From assembly GCA_020226215.1 (NCBI GenBank), contig CM035233.1, positions 53,963,751 through 54,027,750 on the forward strand: DNA of 64,000 bases, given 5' to 3'. The notes beneath the pieces are model-generated. The model was not told the origin of the DNA, searched no databases, and worked only from the letters and a program-made list of their open reading frames with translations. This DNA comes from Sindora glabra. Taxonomy: Eukaryota; Streptophyta; Magnoliopsida; Fabales; Fabaceae. A program made the translations under genes and the position numbers. Within the stretch, counting starts at the first letter, position 1. Each line of letters opens with the position of its first letter. Positions 25,654 through 39,241 of the stretch are shown one piece after another.

Positions 25654-28296
25654 TTAGCTAACCAAATACTTGGTCTAGTTTTCAATCTCTCCATTATAAA
25701 GCTTCTTGATCCCTCCTTCCAAACATGGCCTATTTCTTAATTACCATGTATTTGAATTTTAAGGAATATGTGTGTGTGAAAAATTGAAAAAAATAAGTTA
25801 TAATTATTAGATCTTGTATTAATAGACAAAATTAACACATAATTCAAATTCATGGGATCACTTAATAAAAAGTTACAAACCTTATATTTTAATCTTAAAT
25901 CTTTAATGTTGGATCTAATGGTCACATTCCATTCCTTTCATTTTCACATTAAAATACTTCTTTCACTTTACACAAACATGAATGCAAAAGAGGCATAATG
26001 GACTGTGCCAACAGTGTTAGTAAAATTGAGAATGCAAGTAATATGAAGAATAATATAAAACATTTATAAATGACTTTTAAAATCTACTATCAAAAACCCT
26101 GGGCTCAACACTAGGTAGATGATGGAAACTCCCAAGCTCAAGTATTGGAGTGGCAAAAAAAAATTTCTAAAGTGTTGTAGCTAAATATTATATAAAAATT
26201 AAAAAAATAGCAATTTTCTTTCCCTCTATTTGTCCTACTTCTAAACCAATTAATCATAAATGTTCTAGATCCAAATATAAAGAATATTCACTTCAAAGCA
26301 AATATGTACTAAGATTATAATGAAGTTAGCTACTATATCCATTCTCTTAATAACCAAAATGAAAGCTTAGTTTTGTTTAGTTTAGAAAGTATAGAACAAA
26401 TTCAATTTATATTACTTCCTCACCAAGGGAAATAAATAAAAAATATATAATATAAACTGAATAATGAAAGTTCTCTCACCACTAAAGGGGCATTAACAAA
26501 AATTTCCCTCTTCACATGTTTCCAAGTGATTAGTGATTGCATACCACCATTCCATAGCACAAATATGAAAAATGTTATGAAATTAGTTATTTGACATCTT
26601 CATAATTAAACATTTATAATATAATAAGATGTTACCTTCCATTCAAAGACATTTGATAAAATTGAAATGATTTAAAGAAGATTAACATCATTTCTACATA
26701 AGGATGGCATGCACAAAATAAGAAGATGTTAATAGTTCTCACTCTATAGAAGGGCTAAAAATAAGTAAAATTCCTTTAAATTAAATTAAATTATGAGTTA
26801 ATAGTTAAGTTAAAGTAAATATATCAAATATTAAGTTCCATAACATAAAATTCAAACCTAAAAATATATATTAAATCAATGTCATTAACAAGCATGAACT
26901 TTACAAATTGCAATTATAATAGAAGAGATAATGTTACATCCAATGTCCATGTCTATTTGAAATGAATATTTGATTAAGCTTTATGAGTTATAAGATTTTT
27001 GTTTTCCCTCCCAAATAAACATGAAATGTGGATCTCTAAAAAGAATTAAAATACTATAAGGAATATCTCTACTTAATCTCCATTGCCCCTCTATATGATC
27101 CCCAAGCTTTAATCCATTTATACAATTTGTTACATGAAGGACATTTAGATTCTAGGTTAAATCTTCTTTCATACTTTCCCACGGAATATTTTCTTCCTAT
27201 CCAAAATATCATGACTTGAAAATTAACCATTACAATAAATTAATTGCATATAAACTCAGTCCAAACAAAAATTCAAAAAGAAAGAAACTGCACAAGAACA
27301 CACAAATAAACTTTGTGGAGTTATAATTAATAGTCCTAATATACCTTCTATGGAACGTATCAATTTGGAAGTCTTATTTAGCAAAGGCATCATAACAATA
27401 GATGATTAAGGCACTACTTTGTAACCAAAAATATCAAGACCAATTATATTCTAAAAAAAATAGCTTTAGAATATATACATAATTGATTTATACATTTACA
27501 ACTAAAATAAATTAATTGCAACAACATATTTTAGTTTAATTGGTTATGAGGATTCGAAAGAGATTATGGTTACTCCTCCTGATTACGGGTTAAAATCCCT
27601 CTCAATATCAATTGTTTTACTCAATAAGCAACCCTTCTCAAGCGTCTAATAAGGATTAATTGAGTTATTGACTCTCAAATCTAAATGGGCTTAGTAATGA
27701 CTTTCACTAAGTGAGCTTCTACTAATAACTATAGCATGCCTTACTTAATAAAATTGAAGGAACATCTTTTTCCTTTCATTTTGTAAATTAAAAAATAAAA
27801 GAAATAAGTTAGTTGTAGTTATAGGACTTATCCTATAAACTTAAGCAAGGAACCAAAACAATCTACTCTTAAAAAAGAAATACAAGGTTATCATGGGATG
27901 GTTTGATAATATTAATGGCAATTTGCAATTCTACAAAAATGATCTAATGCAAAGAATAGGTCAAACACCATTGAAAGATCCTAAGGATCTATTTTGAACA
28001 TTTTGGTTAAAGTTATTCTCTCTTTTTCTTATCTCCATATGCTATTGCCACTCTTGAAAAGTTATATCTCCAATCATTTTACCCTATTTTTGTTTGATTA
28101 TCTTTTCCTACATATTATCACTTCTATACCTAGTTCTCAAAGAAATACAAACCTCTGCCATAGTAAACAATGTAAGGGAAAAGCATTCAAGAATGCATTC
28201 CAAGGTTGGAAGAAAATTTAAAAGACTTATTTTGTATGTCACTTTATTCTTCCCTATATTAGGCACTAAATTTTTCTTTGATGATAAGGTTGCCAT
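25654..28296 (-). pseudogene. F-box protein pseudogene, T3 copy 2
   Basis: All five exons of the T3 gene structure can be located: exon 1 28296 to about 27832, exon 2 about 27421-27347, exon 3 about 27214-27055, exon 4 26551-26480, and a remnant of exon 5 25735-25654. The exon 1 start MATLSSKKNLVPN is close to the intact MATISSENNLVPN. Lesions include a changed exon 1 donor (AT for GT), a destroyed exon 4 acceptor (TATGG instead of a -AG), an in-frame stop in exon 4, a deletion in exon 3, and loss of about 110 bp from the front of exon 5. Introns 3 and 4 are free of large insertions, so this copy shows the empty state of intron 4. No functional protein is expected. Confidence 0.85.
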
Positions 28297-28643
28297 GGCA
28301 TGAGACGAACTAAAGAATTAAGAAAGCTTAAGCCATTAAATAATGGTTGAGTTGTATCATCAATATATATAATGGAAAAGAAAGATTAAGAAAACCGAAT
28401 TTATGCATACATAGATTGGACTATATTTTCCCTATCACTTTCTACTAGGAAACACAAGCAAAATTTTTATTTGGCTCATTAAGTAAATGAAATTTTTGGA
28501 GAAATATTAAGTAAGCATAACCAAGTCAAGACATGAACAATCATTGTATACTATTAGGTTATTTTATGAGTCTAATCTATGGATAAAAGAAAACATGTGA
28601 GGTTATTATATGTATTTATTTTTTCTTATTTTTTCACTATAAT
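28297..28643. other. Upstream flank of T3 copy 2
   Basis: This non-coding DNA aligns with 5595-6003 in unit 1 and ends at the Copia B long terminal repeat. No gene or clear regulatory signal can be named. Confidence 0.55.
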
Positions 28644-29173
28644 TATTTATTTAAATCACAAAAATAATAAAGCATAAAGTGCTTAAATGGTGAAAGATAT
28701 TCAATAATAACCATTACAAGATAGACATTAAGCAAAACATAGTAGCGAAGACATAAATCAAAGAAAGGAACTTACAAAGCAATAGCAAAAACAGAGTTCA
28801 ATAATGGTCCTTCCAAAAATTAATTTTTCATTAATAAAATTGCTTCAATAGATTAAGGTTTTCACACGAAAACCTTATCAAATATAAGAAAATGATGAAG
28901 AACAAAGGTGATATCTCTATGCTTATAAACATAAAGCATTATAAAATGAAAGTAAAACATTTGGGTTTTTACATAATACATCAAGTATAACAAAAAAAAC
29001 CCATTTTATGAACTAAAACACCCATAAACAAATGGCACAAAACACCTAGTACATCACAAATAACACGTACAAGTATATATGTATAAACACCTGTAGCTTT
29101 ACACATAACTAAATAGCTACCAAAAAAACATAAAGATACATACAAAAACATATAAAAGCATCTCACTTCCATA
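28644..29173 (-). repeat. 3' LTR of Copia B
   Basis: This direct repeat of 33239-33831 is homologous to the 3' LTR of copy A. In element orientation it starts TATGGAAGTG. The flanking ATAAT is compatible with a target-site duplication. Confidence 0.78.
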
Positions 29174-32100
29174 TTATCTTCTTTTATGCTTTTACTGGAT
29201 AAACTAAGAAAAGCTCTTAGAAACTCAAATCTAAGTCTTGAAAATGTTTTGGTGAACAAATCTATCAGTTGGTTGTCTATGCTATAATAAACAAGATTAA
29301 TCTCCATTTCTTTCTCAGCCTCACAAAAAAAAATGATACTTAATCTTTATGTGCATAGTCCTACTATGATTAATAAGATTTTTTGCCATAAAAATTACTG
29401 ACATGTTTTCATAGCAAATTATAGTTAGATCATTTTGTTGTTGCCCCAAATCATTTAAAATTTTTCTATGCCAAATGGCTTACTTAACATCATTAGATGT
29501 TGAAATAAATTTTGCTTTAGCAATAAATTGTACAACAATGCTCTATTTCTTTAAATTCCATGAGAAGGCTCTAAAGCTAATAAAGAAAACATCTCTAAAT
29601 GTCTACTTCATATCATTAGTGGAACCTACTTAATCACTATCAACATAGCCAACTAAATCATGCATTCATTAGGTTAATACCATATAAGTGCCTCTAATGT
29701 AGCTGAGCACCTTTTTAGCAACTCTAAAATGTTCTTGACTTAAAGCATGTATAAATCTAGATAATATACTTGCATCATACATCAAATCTAGCCTTATTGC
29801 ATTCAAATACAATAAGCTACCAATTAAAGATCTATATCTTCCTTCGTTAACTTTTTCATAGCTATCATCTTTAGATAGCTTCACATTCATTAAAAGAAAA
29901 GTGACAACTAGCTTACAATGATCCATTTTGAATTTCTTCAATATTTCTTCAACATATTTCTTTTGAGAAATAAAAATTCCATCTTTTGATTGATGAACTT
30001 CCATCCTTAGAAAATAATTCATCATACCAAGGTTAGTCATCTCAAGCATTTTCCTTATTTGCTTCTTGAAAACATCAATGAGTTTTGCATTACTGCTAGT
30101 CACTAAAAAATCATCATCATATAAGGAAAGAATTATAATATCAAAACTATCAAACACTTTGAAATATAGTATAGGCTCACTCATGATTCTATTGAAGCTA
30201 TTTTCAGAGAAATAAAAATTAATTTTGCTATACTAAACTCCTGGAACTTTTTTTATGTCATATAAGGCCTATTTCAGCTTATAGACATGATTTTATTTGC
30301 CATTTTTTATGAACCCCTCAAGGTGGTCAACATAAATCTCCTCCTTAAGATTATCATTTAGAAAGTAAATTTAATATTAAGTTAAAAAATAAGTTACTAT
30401 CTTTGAGCAACCAAAGTAATGAAAGCTTTAATTGTATCATGCTTAGCCATAAGAGCAAATGTGTTAGTGTAATCCACATAAACTTCTTGTATATGGCCTT
30501 TAACCATTAATCTGGCCTTGAGCTTATTAATCATACCATTAGAATTACGCTTAGTTTTATAGACCCATTTTATTCTAATAACTTCTCTATGAGAAAGCCT
30601 TTCAATTAAATCCCACGCGCCATTCTTTTCAACTACTTTTATCTTCTCCAATATAATAAAACATACATTCATCATATTTTTCAGCTTTATGAAATTTTTT
30701 CTAGCTCCATGATAGCTAAGCTACAATTTTCATAAACTTCAAAAAGTAATTATTTACTTTTTTTTTACAAGAGATTTAAAGGAGGAAGAAAAAGAAAGAT
30801 TCAAGCTAGATAAACCTAAATATGGAATAATGATATTAGAATTAGAATCAGAACATAAGTTAAAATCATTATCATGGACATTTTCTTATTGAAATGGTTG
30901 ACAAATTTGAAATTAAGGAATGGAAGATGACTTTTACTCTACCTTGGACTCCTCCCAATTCCATGAAATGCCTCCATCAAACTTCACATTATGCCTAATG
31001 ACAATTTTTTTATTTTTTAAGTTGGAAATTATATGCCTTTTTAATTGGGTATTATAGCTAAGAAAGATGCCTCTTTTAGCTTTTTCTTTACACTTATGCC
31101 TCTTCTCAGCTGGTATATGACAAAAGGTTTGCGGCTATTCCATTTCTCTAAAGGACTTTTTCCTTTAACAAATCATGTTAGCAACTAGTTTAACAAATAA
31201 ATAATTGTATTAATAGCTTTAGCCTAGAATTTTTTAGGCATTTTCTTATCAAACAACATGTTGCGAATCACTTCCATAATAGTTTTATTTCTTCTTTTAA
31301 AGACTCAATTTTGTTTGAGAATGTAGGCAATAATTAACTAATGAAACACCCCTTTATTTTCACAAAATTGCTCAAATTCAACTAAGGTATATTCTTTAAC
31401 CCCATCTGATTTGAGATTATTTTACTTTATAGCCACTTTAAGTTTCCACCATAGCCTTGAATTTTTTAAAAATAGTAATATATAAGATTTTTGACATAAG
31501 AAATAAACCCACATCATATTTGTGAAATCATCAATGAATAAAAGAAAATACTTATTTTGGCTAGGTGTTAATGTTTTTATAAGGCTGTATTAATTAATAT
31601 ACACCAACTTTAATTTTTCATTGGCCTTCCATGTTTTGCTGATAGGAAAAGGTTACCTATATAGGTTTTCAAGTTAGCAAGATTCATATACATCATCACA
31701 AACTTGAATGGAAGGCAATTTCAACACCATTTCTTTATCATGCATAAACTCTAAAGCATTCAAATAAAAATGGTCAAATCTTTTATGTCATAATAATGTT
31801 TCATCATCTTTAGCCTTCAAAGCCTCATATATACTAAGCCATTTTAAAGAGAAAATTTTATCTTCATAGCAACAACTATAATTTCCTTGTTAGAAGGATC
31901 ATAAATAGAACATTGATTCTTGCCAAAAATAAAAGTATAACCATTGTTCACCATTTAAGGAACACTATGAAAATCTTGATCAAGTTTAAGCATATAAAGA
32001 ACATCATAAATAACTTTGGTACTTTTCTTTGTAGGAACCGTGATTGTGCTTTTTCTAGTAAAAAGAATAACATCACCATTATCTATCTTGACAAGAATAT

Positions 32101-33238
32101 TGATAGAATATCTAGCTGCTTAAAAAACTTTAAATTGTTAGCCATGTTATTAGTGCAACCACTATCAATAAGCCATGAGTCCTTACCATCATAAGAAGAA
32201 GAATAAGTAAATATGAAAACAAGATCATCTTCTTTACTTCCATAAATATTAGCCCATTGATTAGGCTTTCGTTGATAAGAGCTTTGCCCTTACTTTTGCT
32301 TGCCAAACTTTCCAATATAGCCTAGTTTTTTGCAATGCTTATATTACAACTTAGGTTCATCTTTGTACTAACAATTCTTTTCAATATGGTTGATTCTTTT
32401 GGAAATACTACATGAAGGAAAATTTTCATTTTTTTTATTGAGGTTTTTGATATTTTATGGCCTTTTAGAAGAATCACTACTATTTTAATTAAAAATAATT
32501 TTTTACCCTATTTGAAGCTTAAAGGCTTTTATTGATGTTTGAATTAGAATACTTCTTTAGAAGAGTCTTCTTCTTTAGTTTTTTATTTTTTTTCTTGTGC
32601 CTCAAGAGTATCAATAACTTCATTAATAAATAATTTTGATATATCTCTACATTGCTCAATAAAGTTAAACTTTGTAGATAAAGAAGAATTTTTTTTTATA
32701 AAAGCTTATCTAAAATATTATAACCACAAATCTTCATATGCTTCACAATATTAGAAATTTTGGAAGAAAAGTCTTTAATAGATTCAATTGACTTTATCTT
32801 TAAATTTTGAAATCCTCTTCGTAAACTCTAAAGTTTAATTTGTCTAACCTTGTTTAAGTCTTTAAATTCCTCTTGTAAAATTTGCCAAGCCTCCTTGGCA
32901 TTAAAAGCATTTATAATTTTAAGAAACTTAACATCAAACATGGCAGTTCAAAGAAGAAATAAAGCTTTAAAATCTTTAGAAATATTTTCAGCATGTTCTT
33001 GTTGTTGATTAGCAATCGATATAGTATTAAAAATATGAGTCTCATGCCTTTTATCTACTATCTCTTATAGATCTAAAGTGCTAAAAAAGTTTCTCATTTT
33101 GATAACCTAAAAATCATAATTTTCACCAAAAAAATATGGGAGCATTATGCAAAGAAATAAATGAAGAAGTCATGATTAAATGAAAATGGGCAAACCCTAA
33201 CATAGCCTTTTAAGAGCTTAAAATGCTCTGATACTAAT

Positions 33239-33831
33239 TGTTAGTTTAGATCATAAAATAATAAAGCATAAAGTGCTCAAATGGTGAAAGACATTCAACA
33301 ACAATTATCACAACAAAGATATTAAGCAAAACATAGTAGATGAGACATAAGTTAGAAAAAAGGAATTCACAAAACAAAGGAGCAATAGAAAAGGCTAATC
33401 TTAAAAATGATCCTCCAAGTAGTCAACTTTTCATTAATAAAATTGTTCTAGTACATAAAGGCTTTTACATGAAAGCCCTATCAAACACAAGGAGAAAATG
33501 AAGAAAAACATAAATGTAACCCTCAACTTCTAAACATAAACTATTTTAAAATGAAAGTAAAACATTTAGGTTTTTATATAATACATTAAATGTAGTAGAA
33601 AATACCCACTTCATAAATTAAAACACCTATAAACATATGGCACAAAATATCCATTACATTACACATAACACCAATATTGGCTATAACTAAAAACCTACAT
33701 CAAAAAGGAAAATATTCATATAAAGGCTATAACTAAAAACCTACATTAAAAAGGAAAATATTCATATAAAAAATATATAGAGAGAGAAATTGAGAAAGAG
33801 AGAGAAACATATAAAAACATTACATTTCCAT
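33239..33831 (-). repeat. 5' LTR of Copia B with internal 46-bp tandem duplication
   Basis: This direct repeat of 28644-29173 ends AACTAACA before the primer site. It contains two adjacent copies of a roughly 46-bp segment starting GGCTATAACTAAAAACCTAC (33679-33724 and 33725 to about 33769) with a C/T difference. Copy A has a single copy, so this duplication arose after the units separated. Confidence 0.78.
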
Positions 33832-34768
33832 ATTATCAATAGAAAGATACCACCAATGATGACACTTAAAATAACAAAGGACCCACAAATTGTGTGATAT
33901 AATCTTTGAATTAGATAGATAGATATATTTGATATGACTTATAATTATATGGTTCCACATATTATAAGGTATAATTTTATATTTACGACTACTTGTTTCT
34001 TTCTTTTAGAATTTAAAAAGAAATTCTTGTTACACAAGTCAAATAGAATATTTCCTTCAGATTGGATAAAGGAGGAAATTGGTCATAAGAGAAATGAAAA
34101 GCATTCGATTGAAAGATCATTGATAAGACTTTGGACTTGAGAATATATTTATGCATGTTACGGAAAAGTAGCCCAAGTAGTGTTATCCGAATATATGACA
34201 AGATTTGGAGTTCAATCTTAAGCATTATAATGGACAACACTACAAAAGTCATAACAATATTGATCCTTTTTACCCTCTTTCACTATGAGAATTTGATGAT
34301 TTTTTTGTTAATGGTATTCCTAAAAATGATCTATTAACCTTATAATGATTCCAATGCTTTATGTATTCTTCTTGTGTTTCAATTGTGTGATGCTGCTATC
34401 CGTTGTCGTTGATCACCTCTTGTTGCCACCCTTGCTATTGATCACTTCCTATTATTAGCCTTCCATCATTGACCACCACTGGCTATCACTCATTGTTGTT
34501 CCAACAAATGTATGATTCTGCAAACCCAAACATCAATAATTTTGTCGAAACATTTATTTTTTCAATGTTATCTATATTATATTTATGTGATAATATAATT
34601 GTATGTTATCATCTTTTTATGCAATTATCTATTAAATAATGAAAAGTATTAAATCTTATCCTTTTATTATCTTATCTTATAATATTGTATTACTTATCTT
34701 ATTCTATCTAATATTATCTATCATCCAAATTGTCCTACATAATTATCTCACTCTTTTATTTTCATTCT

Positions 34769-34834
<66 letters not shown>

Positions 34835-34835
34835 C
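33832..34835. other. Distal upstream flank of T3 copy 2, with AT microsatellite
   Basis: No coding region is supported. The segment aligns with 11218-12015 in unit 1, and the part near 34270-34400 aligns with 44540-44660 upstream of the intact T3 gene. A perfect (AT)n run of about 60 bp lies at 34771-34830, producing the artificial IYIYIY frames on either strand. Confidence 0.65.
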
Positions 34836-36078
34836 AGAAAATACTAACCTTCACATTCATATTAGCAACCTCCATTTTTTTATTTGGACCAAAAAATTAT
34901 GCTACTAATTAATAATAATAAAAATATTAGCTTTATTTGACAATTAGCTAATTATACTTGTAATTAATAGATTGAATTAGTTATTAGCTGATTTGATCCG
35001 TTGATAGCATTAGATATTTGTATAAAAATATTTGATGATATCAATTATTTACTATTAGTTATTTGTATATAAAATAATATATAAGGACATATATTTTATA
35101 ATTTATTTGAATATTTTTTACTTTAATAATATTTTAAACTATATTATTTTAATTTATTATACTTATTTCATTTTCTTTTAAGAAATAAATAATTACAATT
35201 CTCGAATTGAGAAACACTAGTAATATTTTTATAAATGCTAAAGTTATTTTGTAACTATTTCTAATATTAAATTTAAAATCCATATGTGTATTATTAAAAA
35301 TATTAATAAATTATACATTTTAAGTATAAAAATATATCTTTCACAAGTAATATTATCCCATTATTTCTTTTTTTTAATATGTATTATTCTTTAATTTAAA
35401 GTATATCATTTGATAAAAAAAATTAATAATTTTCTTGATACATTTTCTATTATTCTTTATAAAAATGAAATATCTATCATACAATTTGATAGAAAAGACA
35501 TGATTATATATATATTTATGTAATTTATTATTATGTAAATATTTTAATATAATTTATTATACTTATTTAGTTTTTATTTAAAAATTAATAAATAATTATA
35601 ATATACTGTTTTCTTATTCATCAAGTATGGAAGTGTAAAAAAGTTATCTAATTATGAGTAAGAATGTATTTTTTTATATTAAATACAGATCAAATGTTTC
35701 AAAAGGTTATTATTTCTATTTTTTTTCAAAATAACTATTTAAGATTCAATAAATTGAGTAAAATGATTATTTATTAAATACTCAAATTAACTGATTAACT
35801 TGGTTAACACTTTAAAAATATTCAAATTAGCTAAAGGTTAATCAAAAAGTTATTTATCAAACACCCCTCCTTATAGTCAATTTGCCACTATCACTAACTA
35901 ATTTAACTAATGAGTACATTTATTGTAAAAATAAAAGAAAATGGATAGAATTGATTTAAATATTTTCAATTAATATCTCTTTATTATGATTATTTAAATG
36001 CCTTTTATTATATTATTATTATTAAATTAGTAGCAAAAAATTTTTTATCTAAGCATGAATATAAAAGTTAACAATCCC
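34836..36078. mobile_element. MULE-type MITE interrupted by a Tourist-like element (unit 2)
   Basis: Counterpart of 12016-13343. The outer left end is AATACTAACCTTCACATTCAT. The outer right end, as reverse complement, is GGGATTGTTAACTTTTATAT, matching the 58791-59115 MITE. The inner element occupies 34930-35870, with TTA at 34927-34929 and 35871-35873 as a perfect 3-bp target duplication. Its ends resemble those of the element at 41340-42115. There is no coding capacity. Confidence 0.72.
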
Positions 36079-36167
36079 TTGCATACATATATACACAGCC
36101 ACTGATTTGCATTCCAAATCACATTTTTTATCTGCATATAACATTCCAAATTGTAATAAATTTAGAA

Positions 36168-38478
36168 TTAATAGGTTGAAATGATGGAAAAGGGAAGTCG
36201 TGGGTAGGCATAAACTACCGGGATGGGGGACGGGAAAAGCCTCGTCCACGTTTCGATCTCATCCTGGCTGAGAAGCTTCCTAATACCTCCGTAGAACCCA
36301 CATATTTTATCAGCTTGTTCTCCATTGTTCTTCTTGTTGAGCAATATTTGTCTCCTTTGAGATTGATGAAAGTATTGCTTGAACTCAACCACTAACATGT
36401 CTATATATCATCATCCAGAATGAGAATTCCGGAAACAAATCCAACAGAAAACAAGTTAAAATTTTATATATTCTTACCCTTGTACTGACACCGACAATTA
36501 TTCTCATCACAGGATTCCAAGTGCCCAATTTCAGCATACCACCAATCTGCAATATATTGCTGTGTGTTATTACGAAGGAGAAGCTTATAGTGCACTAATG
36601 CATCGGTATATTATCAAATTAAATGTTGATATGTCATTATGCTATCGCGTGATGTGTAATAGAACTCGATCAATTTAAGTCACCAAAGCTAATAATATAC
36701 TAGCACACCAATATATCAGTTGCGCACTTCTCCTCATTTTTAGAAGAGAAACAAGTTATCAGAATTTAATTTGCAGCTGGGTGGGTAAAAATTGGATCAA
36801 GCCAGATTTGGATTGGACTTACGTTACTATTAAGGCATCTTTACTTAATCCTAGCACTCAACTCAAATTTTGATGCTTTTATTCTCAAAACAAGAATTAA
36901 TAATTAAAAAAATAAATTGTTATAATAATTTGAGAAACATACCGTAAGGCATATCTTGGCTGGATCTGTATTGGATCTCAACGTGATCCCCAGGCTTTAA
37001 ACTGTCCAGAGAATCAGACACATGAAGAACATATGGAGGAGTATCCAGTGGCGGTACTCTCACCAAATCCCACTCTATGTTTTTCCCGATAAACCGCCGC
37101 CCACCATGTCTTTGTCTGCATCAACCGATTAAAAATTAACCATTCCATTTTTAATATCTTAAATAGCATGCATGCGGATCATAAGCAACGATTTTTTAAT
37201 CACCCAGTTAAACTTTACAAAAAAAAATTTATAATGCTTCATTGAAATAGTATTGTTAGTAATGTATTAATACATCACTAAATTTAATTGTTAATATGAT
37301 ATATCATTCTCTGACATGTTTTGAAAAATTATTCATTTAATATATAATTAAATCTTAGAATATATCAATGCATTATTATATCAATAGTATATTATTAATT
37401 CTCTTTTACAAAAATTACTTAACGAAGAATATCGAAGAAAAAGAAGTTACTAGCCTGCTAGAAACGAAGACATCATTTTCATTTTTCCATACCTTGCTTG
37501 AAAGGTGTCAGTTTTGGAGTCATAGCTGAGAAGGGCATCTTGACAGAATAGAGAAAATCCGATGCTCTAAAAAAAAGAAAAGAAAAATGTAACACAAAAT
37601 TTGGAAATAATATCTCTTAAAGTTAATAATAAAAGAAAAAAGGGTTAGTGCTTTCATTTCCATAAACGTTAAATGCATAGAAGTTTTTTAAAAAAAATAT
37701 GTATTATTTTTCATATTTTTTGTTACTTTCTTTATTAAGTTACACAATCTTTTCATACTAATTGCAGTATTTTATGGACAAGTTGCATAGCTCGTTTTTT
37801 AACAGTACAAAAATTTAAATTTAAAACTTTCTACGAATTATCGGAACTTCTTATTATTAGATCACACTGCTAACCTAAATTGTACAACTCTTTGAGAACA
37901 AAGTTATAACATTTTTTTCCGAAAAAATTATAAGCTATTGCATTAAATCTACACAGGATTAAACAATTGCAACTCTTCCTTAAAAAAAAAATTACAAATT
38001 TTAAGAAAAAAATATCTACTAAAGCAAATCTTGCATTAAAACAAAAAAAGAAAAAATTGAAACTAATAGCACTTACCCTGTAGATCTGAGCTGGGAACCA
38101 GAACCTACCAGTCTCGAGAGACAAATACAAAGCCATCATAGAGTAATTTAATGAAGAACCCCGAAGACAGCTGCAATCCTCCAAACATATATTTGGCCAA
38201 ATACCACAGAAAGACGCCAGTGATCCATCCTGAATCAACATGTTTCTTTTTCTTGCTGTTGTTATATGCCATTCCCACTCCTTTAAGGCCACTTCGCCAA
38301 TCACTCTTCCCCATTTTTTCTCTATGAGTTTTTCCCACAAATGATTGCTTCTGCATCTATCCCTCAACAAAGTACACACTTGTGAGGTTGCGAGGAGTTC
38401 AGCTGGAGAAAGGTTCTTGAGAATGCAATCTAAGATAGAATCAGGCAAATCCAATAAAGAAATTTCATTATTCTTCAT
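36168..38478 (-). CDS. F-box protein, At2g26850/At2g32560-like (T1 copy 2)
   Basis: Five coding exons join in frame: 38478-38077, 37566-37493, 37115-36943, 36546-36478 and 36400-36168. They give 316 aa with GT-AG introns throughout. The F-box lies at about residues 6-52 (SLLDLPDSILDCILKNLSP to NHLWEKL). Conserved blocks follow as in copy 1: WGRVIGEVALKEWEWHI, ETGRFWFPAQIYR, LKPGDHVEIQYR, DWWYAEIGHLESCDENN and CGFYGGIRKL. An upstream in-frame ATG at 38532 would add 18 residues; 38478 is preferred because it matches the copy 1 start. The likely role is substrate receptor of an SCF ubiquitin ligase, with unknown substrate. Compared with copy 1, this copy has a one-codon insertion in exon 3, two fewer codons in exon 4 and small deletions in exons 1 and 5, all in frame, suggesting constraint. 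Confidence 0.9.
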
Positions 38479-39241
38479 CTTACAGGAGGAGGGATGAGAA
38501 AGAAACTTCTGAAAAGTAAATGAGAAGCTCATACTTGTTTTGAAGGATTTAAAACGAAGATATGTGGCTTAGGGTTTATCACTTTCTTCCCATATATTGG
38601 TTCTTAATAATGGTAAATTCAACTTACTTACCAGTACATGGATCTAAATTGGGGTTACAGTCTCAATTGTAACACGACTAATAAAATTACAAAAAAATAC
38701 ATATATAATCATTATAGGGCAAAATTATGGTTGTAGTACAGTTTGCAATAGCAATATTATAATTATAGATCGCAATTTAAAATTTAGTATATAGGATTCT
38801 CCATTGCTTGTGATCGGTTTTGTCTGTTACTATTGTCTGTCATCAACAATGCAGGCCGGCTAATAGCCTTGTCTCGTTTGTTATCATCTGATAATGATAT
38901 TTATTTGAAAGAATATAATACTAAATATCTGCTTAGCTTAACTGCTTAAATGGTTGAGTAGATGAGAAGCAACGCAAGCATAAGTGGAACAAAAAGTCTG
39001 CATCATTATCAACGCAACGCAACAATATGTTTGAATCTAAAAATTTTAGGAACATCGGTTCTTAAGCATTAAACAAAGAATTTGAGAACAAGACAAAACC
39101 CAAAAAAAATATATATATATAGTTCAAGTGAGCCGGTTAACTTTAGTAGTTTACAGTATTCTCTCATTAGACTTCAGAAGTTCTCTCGTCTTCTTCTGGG
39201 TAGGAAATTTTTAATTTATTTGTATATAACCATATATTTTA
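38479..39241. other. 5' flank of T1 copy 2
   Basis: This probable 5' UTR and promoter aligns with 15932-16984 in unit 1 but lacks about 130 bp near 39200. No independent gene is supported. Confidence 0.5.

Larger units (their letters stand above)
28644..33831 (-). mobile_element. Copia-type LTR retrotransposon B, decayed duplicate of A
   Basis: Same family, orientation and insertion point as the element at 6004-11217. In minus-strand order: 5' LTR 33831-33239; primer-binding site TTAGTATCAGAGC at about 33237-33225; gag start at 33173; gag and zinc-knuckle relics to about 32.3 kb; protease and pre-integrase about 32.2-31.7 kb; integrase relics about 31.7-30.8 kb; the start of reverse transcriptase at 30675-30397; a longer open piece at 30184-29669 covering the YDDDFLVTSS active-site region onward; RNase H relics to about 29.2 kb; and 3' LTR 29173-28644. 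Frameshifts and stops differ from copy A, so the two decayed separately after duplication. It cannot encode a working polyprotein. Confidence 0.88.

Noticed and set aside
34639..34912. Open frames rich in IYIYIY repeats
   Set aside because: They are translations of the (AT)n microsatellite at 34771-34830; the same applies to 58318-58527.
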